A DNA stretch of 8,632 bases from CAIOZW01 sp049318845 (GCA_049318845.1 JBMOFH010000160.1:1-8632); one strand, 5' to 3'. Shown: positions 1 through 6,019, numbered from the stretch's first letter. Notes: a model not told the origin generated them from the letters alone. Numbers and translations: made by a program.

Positions 1-389
1 ACGTGCTGCGCAAGGTCGCTTGTTTCGGCATCCATCTGGTCAAGCTCGATATCCTGGTTGCGGGTGAAAATGTCGACGCGCTGTCACTGATCCTTCATAA
101 GGATACCGCCTACAGCCGTGGCCGTTCGCTCGTCGATAAAATGCGCAAGCTGATCCCACGGCAGCTCTTCGAGGTGCCGATTCAGGCGGCGATTGGGACA
201 CGCGTCATTGCCCGTGAAACGGTCAAGGCGATGGGCAAGAACGTCCTTGCCAAATGCTATGGCGGCGACATCTCACGAAAACGGAAACTTCTCGAGAAGC
301 AGAAGGAAGGTAAGCGACGAATGAAGCGGGTCGGCAAGGTTGAGATTCCGCAGGAGGCCTTCCTTGCCGTTCTCAAGGTCAATGACTAG
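1..389 (+). CDS. lepA: Elongation factor 4 (LepA), C-terminal part, 5' end outside window
   Basis: This is the last ~128 residues of LepA/EF4, the membrane-associated, ribosome-binding translational GTPase that acts during elongation and back-translocation. The GTPase domain and domains II-III lie outside the window. What is visible is the highly conserved LepA-specific C-terminal domain: 'LVKLDILVAGE', 'VDALSLILHKD', 'LIPRQLFEVPIQAAIG', 'NVLAKCYGGDISRKRK', 'KQKEGKRRMK' and the terminal 'VPQEAFLAVLKV'-like motif (here IPQEAFLAVLKVND), ending at TAG 387-389. The reading frame is open to the left edge, so the GTG at position 3 is not a real start. The first ~12 visible residues (LRKVACFGIH) do not resemble the usual 'GYRxSD' that precedes LVKLD; see findings. 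The next gene begins 59 bp downstream on the same strand with no terminator seen, so the two may be co-transcribed. Confidence 0.97.
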   Translation, partial: VLRKVACFGIHLVKLDILVAGENVDALSLILHKDTAYSRGRSLVDKMRKLIPRQLFEVPIQAAIGTRVIARETVKAMGKNVLAKCYGGDISRKRKLLEKQKEGKRRMKRVGKVEIPQEAFLAVLKVND

Positions 390-430
390 TATTCATTGAG
401 TGTGCAATCCACGCTAGTTACCGAGTGATC

Positions 431-445
431 AGGAGGTTCCAGGAG
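431..445 (+). promoter_or_regulatory. Ribosome binding site(s) deciding the Lon-domain gene start
   Basis: Two purine-rich Shine-Dalgarno-like elements precede the ATG at 449: AGGAGG at 431-436 (12 nt before the ATG) and AGGAG at 441-445 (3 nt before it). Neither spacing is ideal, but together they support the ATG at 449 and argue against the in-frame GTG at 425, which would place the SD sequence inside the coding region. Confidence 0.6.
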
Positions 446-448
446 TTT

Positions 449-1204
449 ATGGACGACATACGCAACCTGCCAATCTTTGCCCTTGATATGGTTATTTTTC
501 CAGGAGAGCCGCTTCCGCTGCACATCTTTGAGCCGCGATACCGCCAAATGCTCAGTGATGTGATGGCTGATGATAAGTCATTTGGCATCGTCTCCATTCA
601 GGATGCCGTTCCCGCTGAGTACGGATGCCTGGTCGAAGTCATTGCCGTTAATGAGTTACCCGACTTACGGTCGAACATTCTCTGCATAGGTATTGAGCGG
701 TTCAGGGTTCTCAGGTACCTCGACGAAGGAACGCCGTATCATCTGGCGGAGGTCGAACTCTTCAGTGACGACTACCCGGAGGATAATACTGATTATGAGC
801 CGGAGGAGGAGGCCGAGTTGACGCACGTTCTCTTTCACGAGTTGCTCAGTAATCGGCAGGAGTCGATGCCGAATCCGCTTGTCACCGAGCTTGAAGAGCC
901 GGAATTGCCGCAGAGCCCTTACACGCTATCTTTCGCCATTGGAGCGCTGCTCGACCCCGAGACTCCCAGGAAGCAGCGATGGCTCGAGATGACCGATACC
1001 GGTGAGCGGCTTAAAGATATCAATCAGTTGCTGCGGAAGATGATTGAGGATGAAGATAAAGAGTTCCAGCGACAGAAACTCGCCAGTCATAAAGGCAACG
1101 GTAACGGAAATGGCAACGGAAACGGAAACGGAAACGGGAATGGTAACGGGAATGGTAACGGGCACGGGGGCAACTGGGACAAGTTGCCGCCATTTAAAAT
1201 TTGA
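449..1204 (+). CDS. Stand-alone Lon substrate-binding (LON N-terminal, PUA-like) domain protein with Gly-Asn tail
   Basis: A 251-residue protein related to the N-terminal substrate-recognition domain of Lon protease, but with no AAA+ ATPase or Ser-Lys protease domain. Residues 6-35 carry the signature of the family (LPIFALDMVIFPGEPLPLHIFEPRYRQML written in pieces: 'LPIFALDMVIFPGE', 'LPLHIFEPRYRQML'), followed by 'GCLVEVIAV' and 'IGIERFRVL' (about 59-88), and a helical bundle to about residue 215. Residues 216-239 are eleven Gly-Asn pairs and one Gly-His, ending in GGNWDKLPPFKI. The ATG at 449 is chosen because it matches where the family starts and has SD elements upstream; a GTG at 425 would add eight residues. 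Such single-domain proteins are widespread, are often annotated 'LON peptidase substrate-binding domain protein', and have no firmly established function; peptide binding or a PUA-like role is inference. It lies just after lepA on the same strand and converges with yggU. Confidence 0.92.
   Translation: MDDIRNLPIFALDMVIFPGEPLPLHIFEPRYRQMLSDVMADDKSFGIVSIQDAVPAEYGCLVEVIAVNELPDLRSNILCIGIERFRVLRYLDEGTPYHLAEVELFSDDYPEDNTDYEPEEEAELTHVLFHELLSNRQESMPNPLVTELEEPELPQSPYTLSFAIGALLDPETPRKQRWLEMTDTGERLKDINQLLRKMIEDEDKEFQRQKLASHKGNGNGNGNGNGNGNGNGNGNGNGHGGNWDKLPPFKI
1094..1165 (+). repeat. Hexanucleotide repeat encoding (Gly-Asn)n
   Basis: Twelve in-frame 6-bp units of the form GGN-AAY (the last is GGG-CAC) encode eleven Gly-Asn pairs plus Gly-His near the C-terminus of the Lon-domain protein. 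The third codon positions vary between units (GGC/GGT/GGA/GGG, AAC/AAT), so this is not a freshly expanded pure microsatellite. It could still change length in steps of two residues without breaking the frame. Confidence 0.9.
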
Positions 1205-1264
1205 ATCGCTGGCAGAATGGTCGCCGGTTCGAGTTTAGTCAGCCGTCGCGATGTTGATACGCGC

Positions 1265-1564
1265 TCATACGGTCAGTGCAGCCAGCACTTCCAATTCGGC
1301 AATCCCCTCGACCAGGACTACCTTATTTTTTGAACCTGCTCCAGAGATGATCGAGACATTGCGACGTGGGACATGGAGCCGCCCGGCCAGGAACCGGATG
1401 AGCTCCTCGTTGGCCGCGCCATCGACTGGTGGGGCAGCGAGCGAGATTCGAACCACACCCTCCGCCTCGCCACGGATCGCCGTCCGCGACGCGCGCGGCT
1501 GGACGTTGACCGCGAAGGTAATGCCACGCGCGCTGGTCGTCAGCCTGGGTCTGATCGGTGTCAT
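1265..1564 (-). CDS. yggU: DUF167 / UPF0235 family protein (YggU-like)
   Basis: A small 99-residue protein of the YggU/UPF0235 family, with a compact alpha/beta fold of unknown biochemical role. Family motifs are clear: 'ITFAVNVQPRASRTAI' at residues 15-30, the diagnostic 'APPVDGAANEELIRFLA' at 44-60, and 'ISGAGSKNKVVLV' at about 73-85. It ends at TGA (1267-1265). I chose the ATG at 1564 because it gives the usual family length (about 96-100 residues); an in-frame TTG at 1630 would add 22 proline/serine-rich residues, translate the C-tract as prolines and overlap the upstream gene. No Shine-Dalgarno sequence precedes the ATG. In its place lies a run of 11 C (coding strand), so translation may depend on coupling to the YggT-like gene, which stops 31 nt upstream. 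It is the last gene of the minus-strand yggS-yggT-yggU operon, an order found in many bacteria. Confidence 0.9.
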   Translation of the reverse strand: MTPIRPRLTTSARGITFAVNVQPRASRTAIRGEAEGVVRISLAAPPVDGAANEELIRFLAGRLHVPRRNVSIISGAGSKNKVVLVEGIAELEVLAALTV

Positions 1565-1567
1565 AGT

Positions 1568-1578
1568 GGGGGGGGGGG
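1568..1578 (-). repeat. 11-base G/C homopolymer just upstream of yggU
   Basis: A run of 11 G on the plus strand (11 C on the yggU coding strand) sits at -4 to -14 relative to the chosen yggU ATG, exactly where a ribosome binding site would be expected, and between the YggT-like stop codon and the yggU start. If translation instead began at the TTG at 1630, the tract would be inside the coding region and length changes would shift the frame. Confidence 0.9.
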
Positions 1579-1595
1579 CGGATTGAACTGGAAGA

Positions 1596-2228
1596 TCAGA
1601 AGAAGACCGCTTCAACTGCGGTCGCAGCAAAGGAGAGGGCGATCCAGAGTATCATGAACGACCAGCCGGCAAAGGCCCCGCCAAATTCGAAGATATTCAG
1701 GAGCGGCGTAAGCCGGTTGAGCGACCACCAGGCAATATTGTGAAGCAGGCCAAAGAGCCAGTTGACGAAGACAATCGTCATCATCCCCATCAGGAAGAAG
1801 ATTACAGAGAGAATCGCCGACCCGATCAGGTATCTGACTCCACTAAAGATGGCACCTGTTCCAAACTCGGTCAGCGTCAATCCAATGCCCTGGGTGATAA
1901 AGAAGAGATTCTGAAGCACTCCAGTCAGGACATACCAGAGTATCGCCAGCGCGATCAGCACCATCAGTACCGACGGATCGAACCCGAGAGTCCGGCGCAG
2001 TGGACTGTAGAAGCGTGATCGCCGCATATGATGGATCATTTCGTTCGTCGGGCGCTGGAATGCCTGCGACGTTCTTCCGAATGGATTCAGCTTCAGAATG
2101 GAGGGAATGTAACGAAGAAGGAGGAGTCCAAGAATGACGGCAATTGTCAATCCGATACCCAGGCGGACAAGTCGTTGCAGACTATCAACCCCCTCGATTA
2201 GTAGTCTTCCCATATCATCGATCAACAT
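1596..2228 (-). CDS. yggT: YggT-family-like integral membrane protein
   Basis: A 210-residue hydrophobic protein with four predicted membrane segments at about residues 20-43, 86-108, 131-158 and 187-207. It is assigned to the YggT family by weak but recognisable similarity: after the first membrane helix comes 'LNPFGRT', then a stretch ending 'SPLRRTLGFDPSVLMVLIALAIL', resembling the YggT 'P.RR.lP..gGiDlSPilaili' signature. The length (about 190-210, two TM pairs) and its place between yggS and yggU support this. YggT proteins are inner-membrane proteins of uncertain function, linked in some bacteria to cell-envelope or osmotic stress phenotypes and to division-site neighbourhoods. Start: the SD-like AAAGGAGA (2246-2239) lies 11 nt before ATG 2228 and 5 nt before an in-frame TTG at 2234. 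The ATG is preferred, but the TTG is a real alternative (+2 residues). The second half is divergent, so identity is less certain than for its neighbours. Confidence 0.75.
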   Translation of the reverse strand: MLIDDMGRLLIEGVDSLQRLVRLGIGLTIAVILGLLLLRYIPSILKLNPFGRTSQAFQRPTNEMIHHMRRSRFYSPLRRTLGFDPSVLMVLIALAILWYVLTGVLQNLFFITQGIGLTLTEFGTGAIFSGVRYLIGSAILSVIFFLMGMMTIVFVNWLFGLLHNIAWWSLNRLTPLLNIFEFGGAFAGWSFMILWIALSFAATAVEAVFF

Positions 2229-2285
2229 GGCCAAAAAATCTCCTTTAGGCGGCGTCATTGAGATCCGGCACCGATCTGGAACCAA

Positions 2286-3020
2286 TCAGGCGCGAGTCCC
2301 GAAGATGGAGGTTCCAATTCTGACGAAGGTCGCGCCCTCTTCGATCGCGACCTCGAAATCGTGACTCATCCCCATCGACAAATTGGTAAACTCCGGGCCG
2401 ACGATCCCGAGTCGACGGGCCTCGTCGCGAAGCATCCGCAAACGGCGGAAATATGGCCTGACATCCTGCGGATTGTCAAGATATGGCGGGACGGTCATGA
2501 GCCCGCAAAGCACAACGTGGGGCAGCTTACTGATGCTTTCACAAAGGCTTAGTGTTGCGTCTTCGGTTGCTCCTGACTTCGATGACTCCCCCCCGAGATT
2601 GACTTCGAGCAGGATCGGCATTCGACGCCCCATCTCACCGCAGATCAGACTGATCCGCTCCGCCAGCTTCAGGCTGTCGACAGAGTGGATCATGCCAAAC
2701 AGCTCGATCGCACGCCGAACCTTGTTTGATTGCAGGTGGCCGATCAGGTGCCAGGTAACTCCGGCCAGGGCGGCGACCGGCGCCAGTTGCGCAATCTTGT
2801 CCGCCGTCTCCTGGACACGGTTCTCACCCAGTGCCCGCAGCCCGGCTTCGATCCCAAGTTGCACCACTGCGGCTGGGAATGTCTTGCTGACCCCAATCAG
2901 CGTCACCTCTTCAGGCTGGCGACCGGCGCGATGGCACGCCGCATTGATTCGATCTCCGATGGCCGCCAATTGCTGGCGGATTGGGTTTTCAGGTGACTCG
3001 TCGTTCATTGTCGTTGCCAC
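2286..3020 (-). CDS. yggS: Pyridoxal phosphate homeostasis protein (YggS/PLPBP family)
   Basis: A single-domain (fold type III, alanine-racemase-like TIM barrel) PLP-binding protein that regulates vitamin B6 levels and amino/keto-acid homeostasis and has no known catalytic reaction. Counting from the GTG at 3020 (244 residues): 'VTLIGVSKTFP' at 39-49 holds the PLP lysine, K46. 'GENRVQE' (65-71), 'WHLIGHLQSNKV' (90-101), 'SVDSLKLA' (113-120), 'EVNLGGESSKSG' (139-150), 'GLMTVPP' (173-179), 'SMGMSHDFEVAIEEGATFVRIGTSIFG' in pieces (S215 to about 241) are all standard family motifs that form the phosphate and barrel-end contacts. The GTG at 3020 starts 3 nt after the stop of the upstream VWFA gene; an ATG at 3008 (four residues shorter) is equally possible, and neither has a clear SD, so translational coupling is likely. 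It is the second gene of the minus-strand operon and precedes the YggT-like gene. Confidence 0.96.
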   Translation of the reverse strand: MATTMNDESPENPIRQQLAAIGDRINAACHRAGRQPEEVTLIGVSKTFPAAVVQLGIEAGLRALGENRVQETADKIAQLAPVAALAGVTWHLIGHLQSNKVRRAIELFGMIHSVDSLKLAERISLICGEMGRRMPILLEVNLGGESSKSGATEDATLSLCESISKLPHVVLCGLMTVPPYLDNPQDVRPYFRRLRMLRDEARRLGIVGPEFTNLSMGMSHDFEVAIEEGATFVRIGTSIFGTRA

Positions 3021-3023
3021 TAT

Positions 3024-4262
3024 CTATTTCTGATCCCTGGGTTCGACATAGGTTTGACGATGCTGAACCATGATCAGTTTCGGATCGATCTTGTCGCCGA
3101 GGTTGATCTTGATCGTTATTTTGCGTCGCTTGCCTTCGCGGCGGGTGTTGGTCGGTGTGTACCCAAGGCTGTACATATTGCGGACCAGTGCCGAGATCGA
3201 CTGCAGGACAGAGGGGATCTCACCGGGGAAGGTGACCGGGAAATATTTGCCGCCGGTCGAGTCCGCAAAAGTCTTAAGCGTGTTCTGTGCCTGGAGCAGT
3301 GTCATCCGGTCAGGAATTCCATACATCTCCAGTCCGCGACCCGGATCGAGCTGCTGGTCGTAACGCTTGAGGAACATGTTGCCGGTTCCAATCGCGTAGA
3401 CAGGGACGCCGGAGTTTTCGACGATCTTCCTGGCTTCATCGAAGTTGATCTTGCTGAAGGTATCGATCCCGGAACCGACCAGCAGGACGGCGGTTCGGGA
3501 GTTGACCTCGTAGAGGCCTGAATAATCCGTCTTCTCCTGCTTGTTGTTCTCGAGTACGACGCTGTCGCCGACGCCGCCACGGAGGACGAATTTGAGCGCA
3601 TCGAAGAAATTGCTCTCACTGAACGCCGGGTTGTTGCGAATCAGGAGGTTGATCGCGCCCATCAGTTTGGTCTTGTCATCGGTGAAGTCGACGATTGGCG
3701 TCGGACGAATATCAAAAGCGACGATCGAGATGAAGTCTTTCGGTTGGACGAAGGTACGGACGAATTCGTATGCTGGGCGCAGTATCTCGATCCGGCCCGG
3801 TTCGAAGTAGCCACCGGTCGGCATTCCGAGCAGGTCGACCAGTTTGCTGTATTCGAGCAGGAGCACCATTGTCACCGGGGCCTCCGGTGTCGAAAAGTTT
3901 TCGACCTCCTGGCGGATGCCGTCTTCGTATATCTCGAAGTGCTCTTTCTTCAGACCCTGCAGGATTCCCCCGGTCTTCTTGTTATAGACGACCGCCTCGA
4001 CGTTGACGACTGCCGTGTCGATGCTGATCGATACTGGCGCCTGCGACTTGTCGACCTTCTTCTCTTCCTGCTTATCCTGCTCCTTGCGATCCTGCTCCGG
4101 ATCGCCTGTCGCCCCGGGGTTCTTCTTCTGCTTCTCGGCAGATTTTCGCCCGGCCTGCGCCAGCGCGGTCTGGTCAAAGCTCCGTTCCATCACGATACCG
4201 ATCGTCGCCACGGCGACGATGACTATGATTACCGCAATACTCCACCGAGATGTTCTGTTCAT
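3024..4262 (-). CDS. Secreted or anchored VWFA-related domain protein (acidobacterial type)
   Basis: A 412-residue protein of the VWFA-related family typical of Acidobacteriota (the type described by TIGR03436). Residues 8-24 are a hydrophobic signal/anchor segment, followed by 'ALAQA' (33-37), a plausible signal-peptidase site. Residues 38-74 form a highly charged Lys/Glu/Asp/Gln-rich linker. Residues about 77-125 are the N-terminal family module ('VEAVVYNKKTGGILQGLKKEHFEIYEDG' in pieces), and about 129-370 the VWA-like domain. The metal-site residues are degenerate: the DxSxS position reads E137-Y-S139-K-L, the Thr position is S217, and the Asp of the third loop is S264. A 'PVYAIGTGN' strand (287-295) and the closing 'NMYSLGYTPTN' motif (362-372) are well conserved. 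Start ATG 4262 has a good SD, GGGAG, 5 nt upstream. It is probably exported to the periplasm or cell surface. The function is unknown; adhesion or protein-protein interaction is inferred from the VWA fold. It appears to lead the operon with yggS. Confidence 0.88.
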   Translation of the reverse strand: MNRTSRWSIAVIIVIVAVATIGIVMERSFDQTALAQAGRKSAEKQKKNPGATGDPEQDRKEQDKQEEKKVDKSQAPVSISIDTAVVNVEAVVYNKKTGGILQGLKKEHFEIYEDGIRQEVENFSTPEAPVTMVLLLEYSKLVDLLGMPTGGYFEPGRIEILRPAYEFVRTFVQPKDFISIVAFDIRPTPIVDFTDDKTKLMGAINLLIRNNPAFSESNFFDALKFVLRGGVGDSVVLENNKQEKTDYSGLYEVNSRTAVLLVGSGIDTFSKINFDEARKIVENSGVPVYAIGTGNMFLKRYDQQLDPGRGLEMYGIPDRMTLLQAQNTLKTFADSTGGKYFPVTFPGEIPSVLQSISALVRNMYSLGYTPTNTRREGKRRKITIKINLGDKIDPKLIMVQHRQTYVEPRDQK

Positions 4263-4699
4263 AAGCTCTCCCGCTTCGTCCCTGAAGCCAGTTCACACCA
4301 CATTGTCCAACTCACCGATCAGTCTAACAAATGCCATGACTTATTCAAAGAAGGCGCGATGCCGCAACGTAATAGGCCAGTCTTTGACGAGGCGTCTCCA
4401 ATGCGCTGTCCAATTCTGGTCTGGTTACTGCCGCGATTCGAGCTTAGTCCGGACGACCAATCACCCGGCGCAAAGGCGAGGTTTTATTGAAAATTGACGT
4501 GGCGTATCCAAAAAAATGAATAATTCGGTAAAAAATACCTGATAAAATTTACACGCAAGTCAACTGAACAAAGAGTTTACGCTGCTCTGCCTGAATGGCT
4601 GTCGGACAAAAGTTGAAACAGGGTTGGCATTTATGCTAGCTTTTGGACGGTTTTTTCCATTGCCGGACTCGCTTTTGACTGGGTTATTTTCATCGTAAA

Positions 4700-4711
4700 C
4701 CGACTGGTCGG
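4700..4711. repeat. Short inverted repeat in intergenic region
   Basis: CCGAC-TG-GTCGG is a perfect 5-bp inverted repeat with a 2-base centre; the flanks AA and (G)TT extend the match with one extra G. It could be an operator-like dyad or a chance hairpin. No T-run follows it, so it is not a terminator. Confidence 0.35.
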
Positions 4712-4812
4712 GTTCTGATTGTGATACCGGACGGACTGGCACTGAAGTCTGCCGCATGTTTACCGGAATCATAATTGAACCGTTTGAATGTCAGGACCTG
4801 GCTGAATCTGCA

Positions 4813-4841
4813 GGTTGAGATGGTTGAGTAAGATGGTTGAG
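4813..4841 (+). repeat. Three copies of GGTTGAG in a purine/T-rich stretch
   Basis: GGTTGAG occurs at 4813-4819, 4822-4828 and 4835-4841. Two of the copies extend to an 11-base direct repeat AGATGGTTGAG (4818-4828 and 4831-4841, period 13). The copies lie upstream of the M23 gene within the noncoding region. They could be a local slippage product or iterated binding sites. Confidence 0.7.
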
Positions 4842-4930
4842 ATGAGAATAAAGGGTGAGAGTTCCTGGCCTATGGGCGTGGCGATTAGTAACCGATGATT
4901 ACGCGGTCAGGCAATTGTTTATGAGATCTG

Positions 4931-4959
4931 CTGGCAAGTGAGGAATGCATTAGTACAAA
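4931..4959 (+). promoter_or_regulatory. Candidate sigma-70-type promoter for the M23 gene
   Basis: CTGGCA (4931-4936) and TACAAA (4954-4959), separated by 17 nt, each match four of six bases of the -35 and -10 consensus and are correctly placed about 145 bp before the M23 ATG. This is a weak match found by eye in a long noncoding region and could be chance. Confidence 0.25.
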
Positions 4960-5104
4960 TATTTCCAGAAGTTCCATACAGAGAGCCCGGATCAGTATGC
5001 CGGTCGACCAGTGGACCAGTAGACGACTGCCAGGCCGCATGCCCCGCCCCATACTCGGCGCAACCGCTCGATTGGGATGTGACTGAGCCAAGGAGACTGA
5101 CAGA

Positions 5105-5986
5105 ATGAATGAAGATAAACGGTTTTACACCTTTGTTTTTGCCCCGACAGTAAAATCCCCGTTGCGGAAGTTCAACGTCCACCACCGGGTAATATATTCG
5201 GTGCTGGTTTTTGCAGGGGTTGGTATGCTGACGGTTGTTTATGGGATGTACATCATTGCGCAGCATGCGGTAGTGGTGGCAAAGCTCAACCTGACGCAGC
5301 TTGAAAACCGCCGGCTGCGTGAGCAGAATCGGGAAGCGACCAGTAAGTTCGATTTCCTGCAGACACGACTTGCCGCGCTCGATACGACGCAACGCAAATT
5401 GGCGGAGACGAGCGGTGTTGGTCGCTCCTCCGAGATCCCCGATATCAATAAGGGGATTGGCCAGGGTGGCCCCAATACAATGAGCTCGATCGACGTTAAC
5501 AATATCGAGGCCGCTACCAACGCGCTCGAGACTGAACTTCGCCAGATCAAGGTCGTCTATGATAAGAGCCAACTCAAGCTGGCTTCGACGCCGACTGGCT
5601 GGCCTGTCCGCGGGTACATCTCCGACGGCTTTGGTTCACGGCGTAACCCATTTGGCGGTGGCGGAGCCGAGATGCACGCCGGATTGGATATCGCGACCAA
5701 TCACGGCACGACGATCACCTCGACCGCCGACGGGATCGTTATCTTTGCCGGTTCCCACGCCGGGTACGGCAACCTGGTCGTCGTCGACCACGGATATGGT
5801 CTGACGACACGCTATGCGCATATGTCAAGCTATGATGTGACGGTCGGCGATCATGTGACGCGTGGCAAGAAGATTGGCGCAGTAGGCAGTACCGGACGAT
5901 CGACTGCGCCTCATTGCCACTATGAGGTTCGTCTTCACGACCGCCCGGTCGATCCCTTCAATTACCTGTCTATTGGACGTTCCTGA
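5105..5986 (+). CDS. Membrane-anchored M23 (LytM-type) metallopeptidase
   Basis: A 293-residue protein of the peptidase M23 family, zinc endopeptidases that cut peptide cross-links in peptidoglycan or, when degenerate, activate amidases. Layout: short basic N-terminus (1-28), one membrane segment at about 29-51, coiled-coil-like region at about 57-102, a linker, a second short helix at about 131-160, then the M23 domain at about 166-285. The active-site set is complete: H191 and D195 in 'HAGLDIA' and H272 as zinc ligands, H239 in 'RYAHM' and H270 as the other catalytic histidines. The last motif reads H-C-H-Y-E-V, with Cys271 where Leu is usual. The domain ends with the usual 'PVDPFNYL'. ATG 5105 has AAGGAG at 5090-5095, spacing 9. 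With its anchor and complete site it is predicted to be an inner-membrane-tethered, periplasmic cell-wall hydrolase. It is transcribed alone, divergent from the VWFA gene and convergent with carB. Confidence 0.94.
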   Translation: MNEDKRFYTFVFAPTVKSPLRKFNVHHRVIYSVLVFAGVGMLTVVYGMYIIAQHAVVVAKLNLTQLENRRLREQNREATSKFDFLQTRLAALDTTQRKLAETSGVGRSSEIPDINKGIGQGGPNTMSSIDVNNIEAATNALETELRQIKVVYDKSQLKLASTPTGWPVRGYISDGFGSRRNPFGGGGAEMHAGLDIATNHGTTITSTADGIVIFAGSHAGYGNLVVVDHGYGLTTRYAHMSSYDVTVGDHVTRGKKIGAVGSTGRSTAPHCHYEVRLHDRPVDPFNYLSIGRS

Positions 5987-6019
5987 TGGGCCTGACGGTG
6001 TAGCCGAAGAGGCACGAGA

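Larger units (their letters stand above)
4263..5104. other. 842-bp divergent intergenic region without a convincing gene
   Basis: This lies between the minus-strand VWFA gene and the plus-strand M23 gene and should hold both promoters. Short open frames exist on both strands, but none has a good ribosome binding site, recognisable protein or coding-like composition. The stretch 4485-4560 is notably AT-rich, with A-runs (4510-4516, 4531-4535) and a small inverted repeat GGTA-AAAAA-TACC (4527-4539). A plus-strand TTGACG at 4494-4499 is followed after 17 nt by TGAATA (or after 19 nt by AATAAT), and a minus-strand TTGACT lies at 4563-4558 without a good -10. Further right are CAAAAG/CTTTTG arms (4607-4612 and 4640-4645) followed by T6 at 4651-4656, a CCGAC-TG-GTCGG hairpin (4700-4711) and a triple GGTTGAG repeat. 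I recognise no tRNA, riboswitch, 6S, SRP or tmRNA. An unrecognised small RNA is possible. Confidence 0.7.

Noticed and set aside
1205..1264. Possible terminator between the Lon-domain gene and yggU
   Set aside because: Only 3-4 bp stems (GGC/GCC, CGCG/CGCG) and no T-run are present in this 60-bp convergent gap.
1265..1630. Longer yggU starting at TTG 1630
   Set aside because: It would overlap the upstream YggT-like gene, has no SD, and adds 22 residues with a Pro run from the C-tract that family members lack; the ATG at 1564 gives the normal length.
3744..4497. Long plus-strand open frames (248 and 164 residues) antisense to the VWFA gene start and extending into the intergenic region
   Set aside because: No ribosome binding site, no recognisable domains, and most of their length is the complement of a clear coding gene; they are frame shadows.
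4624..4640. TTGGCAT...GCTAGC resembling a sigma-54 promoter
   Set aside because: The spacing between the GG and GC doublets is 11 nt rather than the strictly required 10, and no downstream gene is close.
4560..4772. Minus-strand 70-residue open frame in the intergenic region
   Set aside because: Composition is Ser/Asn/Pro-rich without motifs, no good SD precedes its ATG, and it covers the hairpin-rich noncoding stretch.
4919..5572. Minus-strand 217-residue open frame antisense to the first half of the M23 gene
   Set aside because: The M23 gene on the opposite strand is certain, and this frame has no family motifs or plausible start signal.
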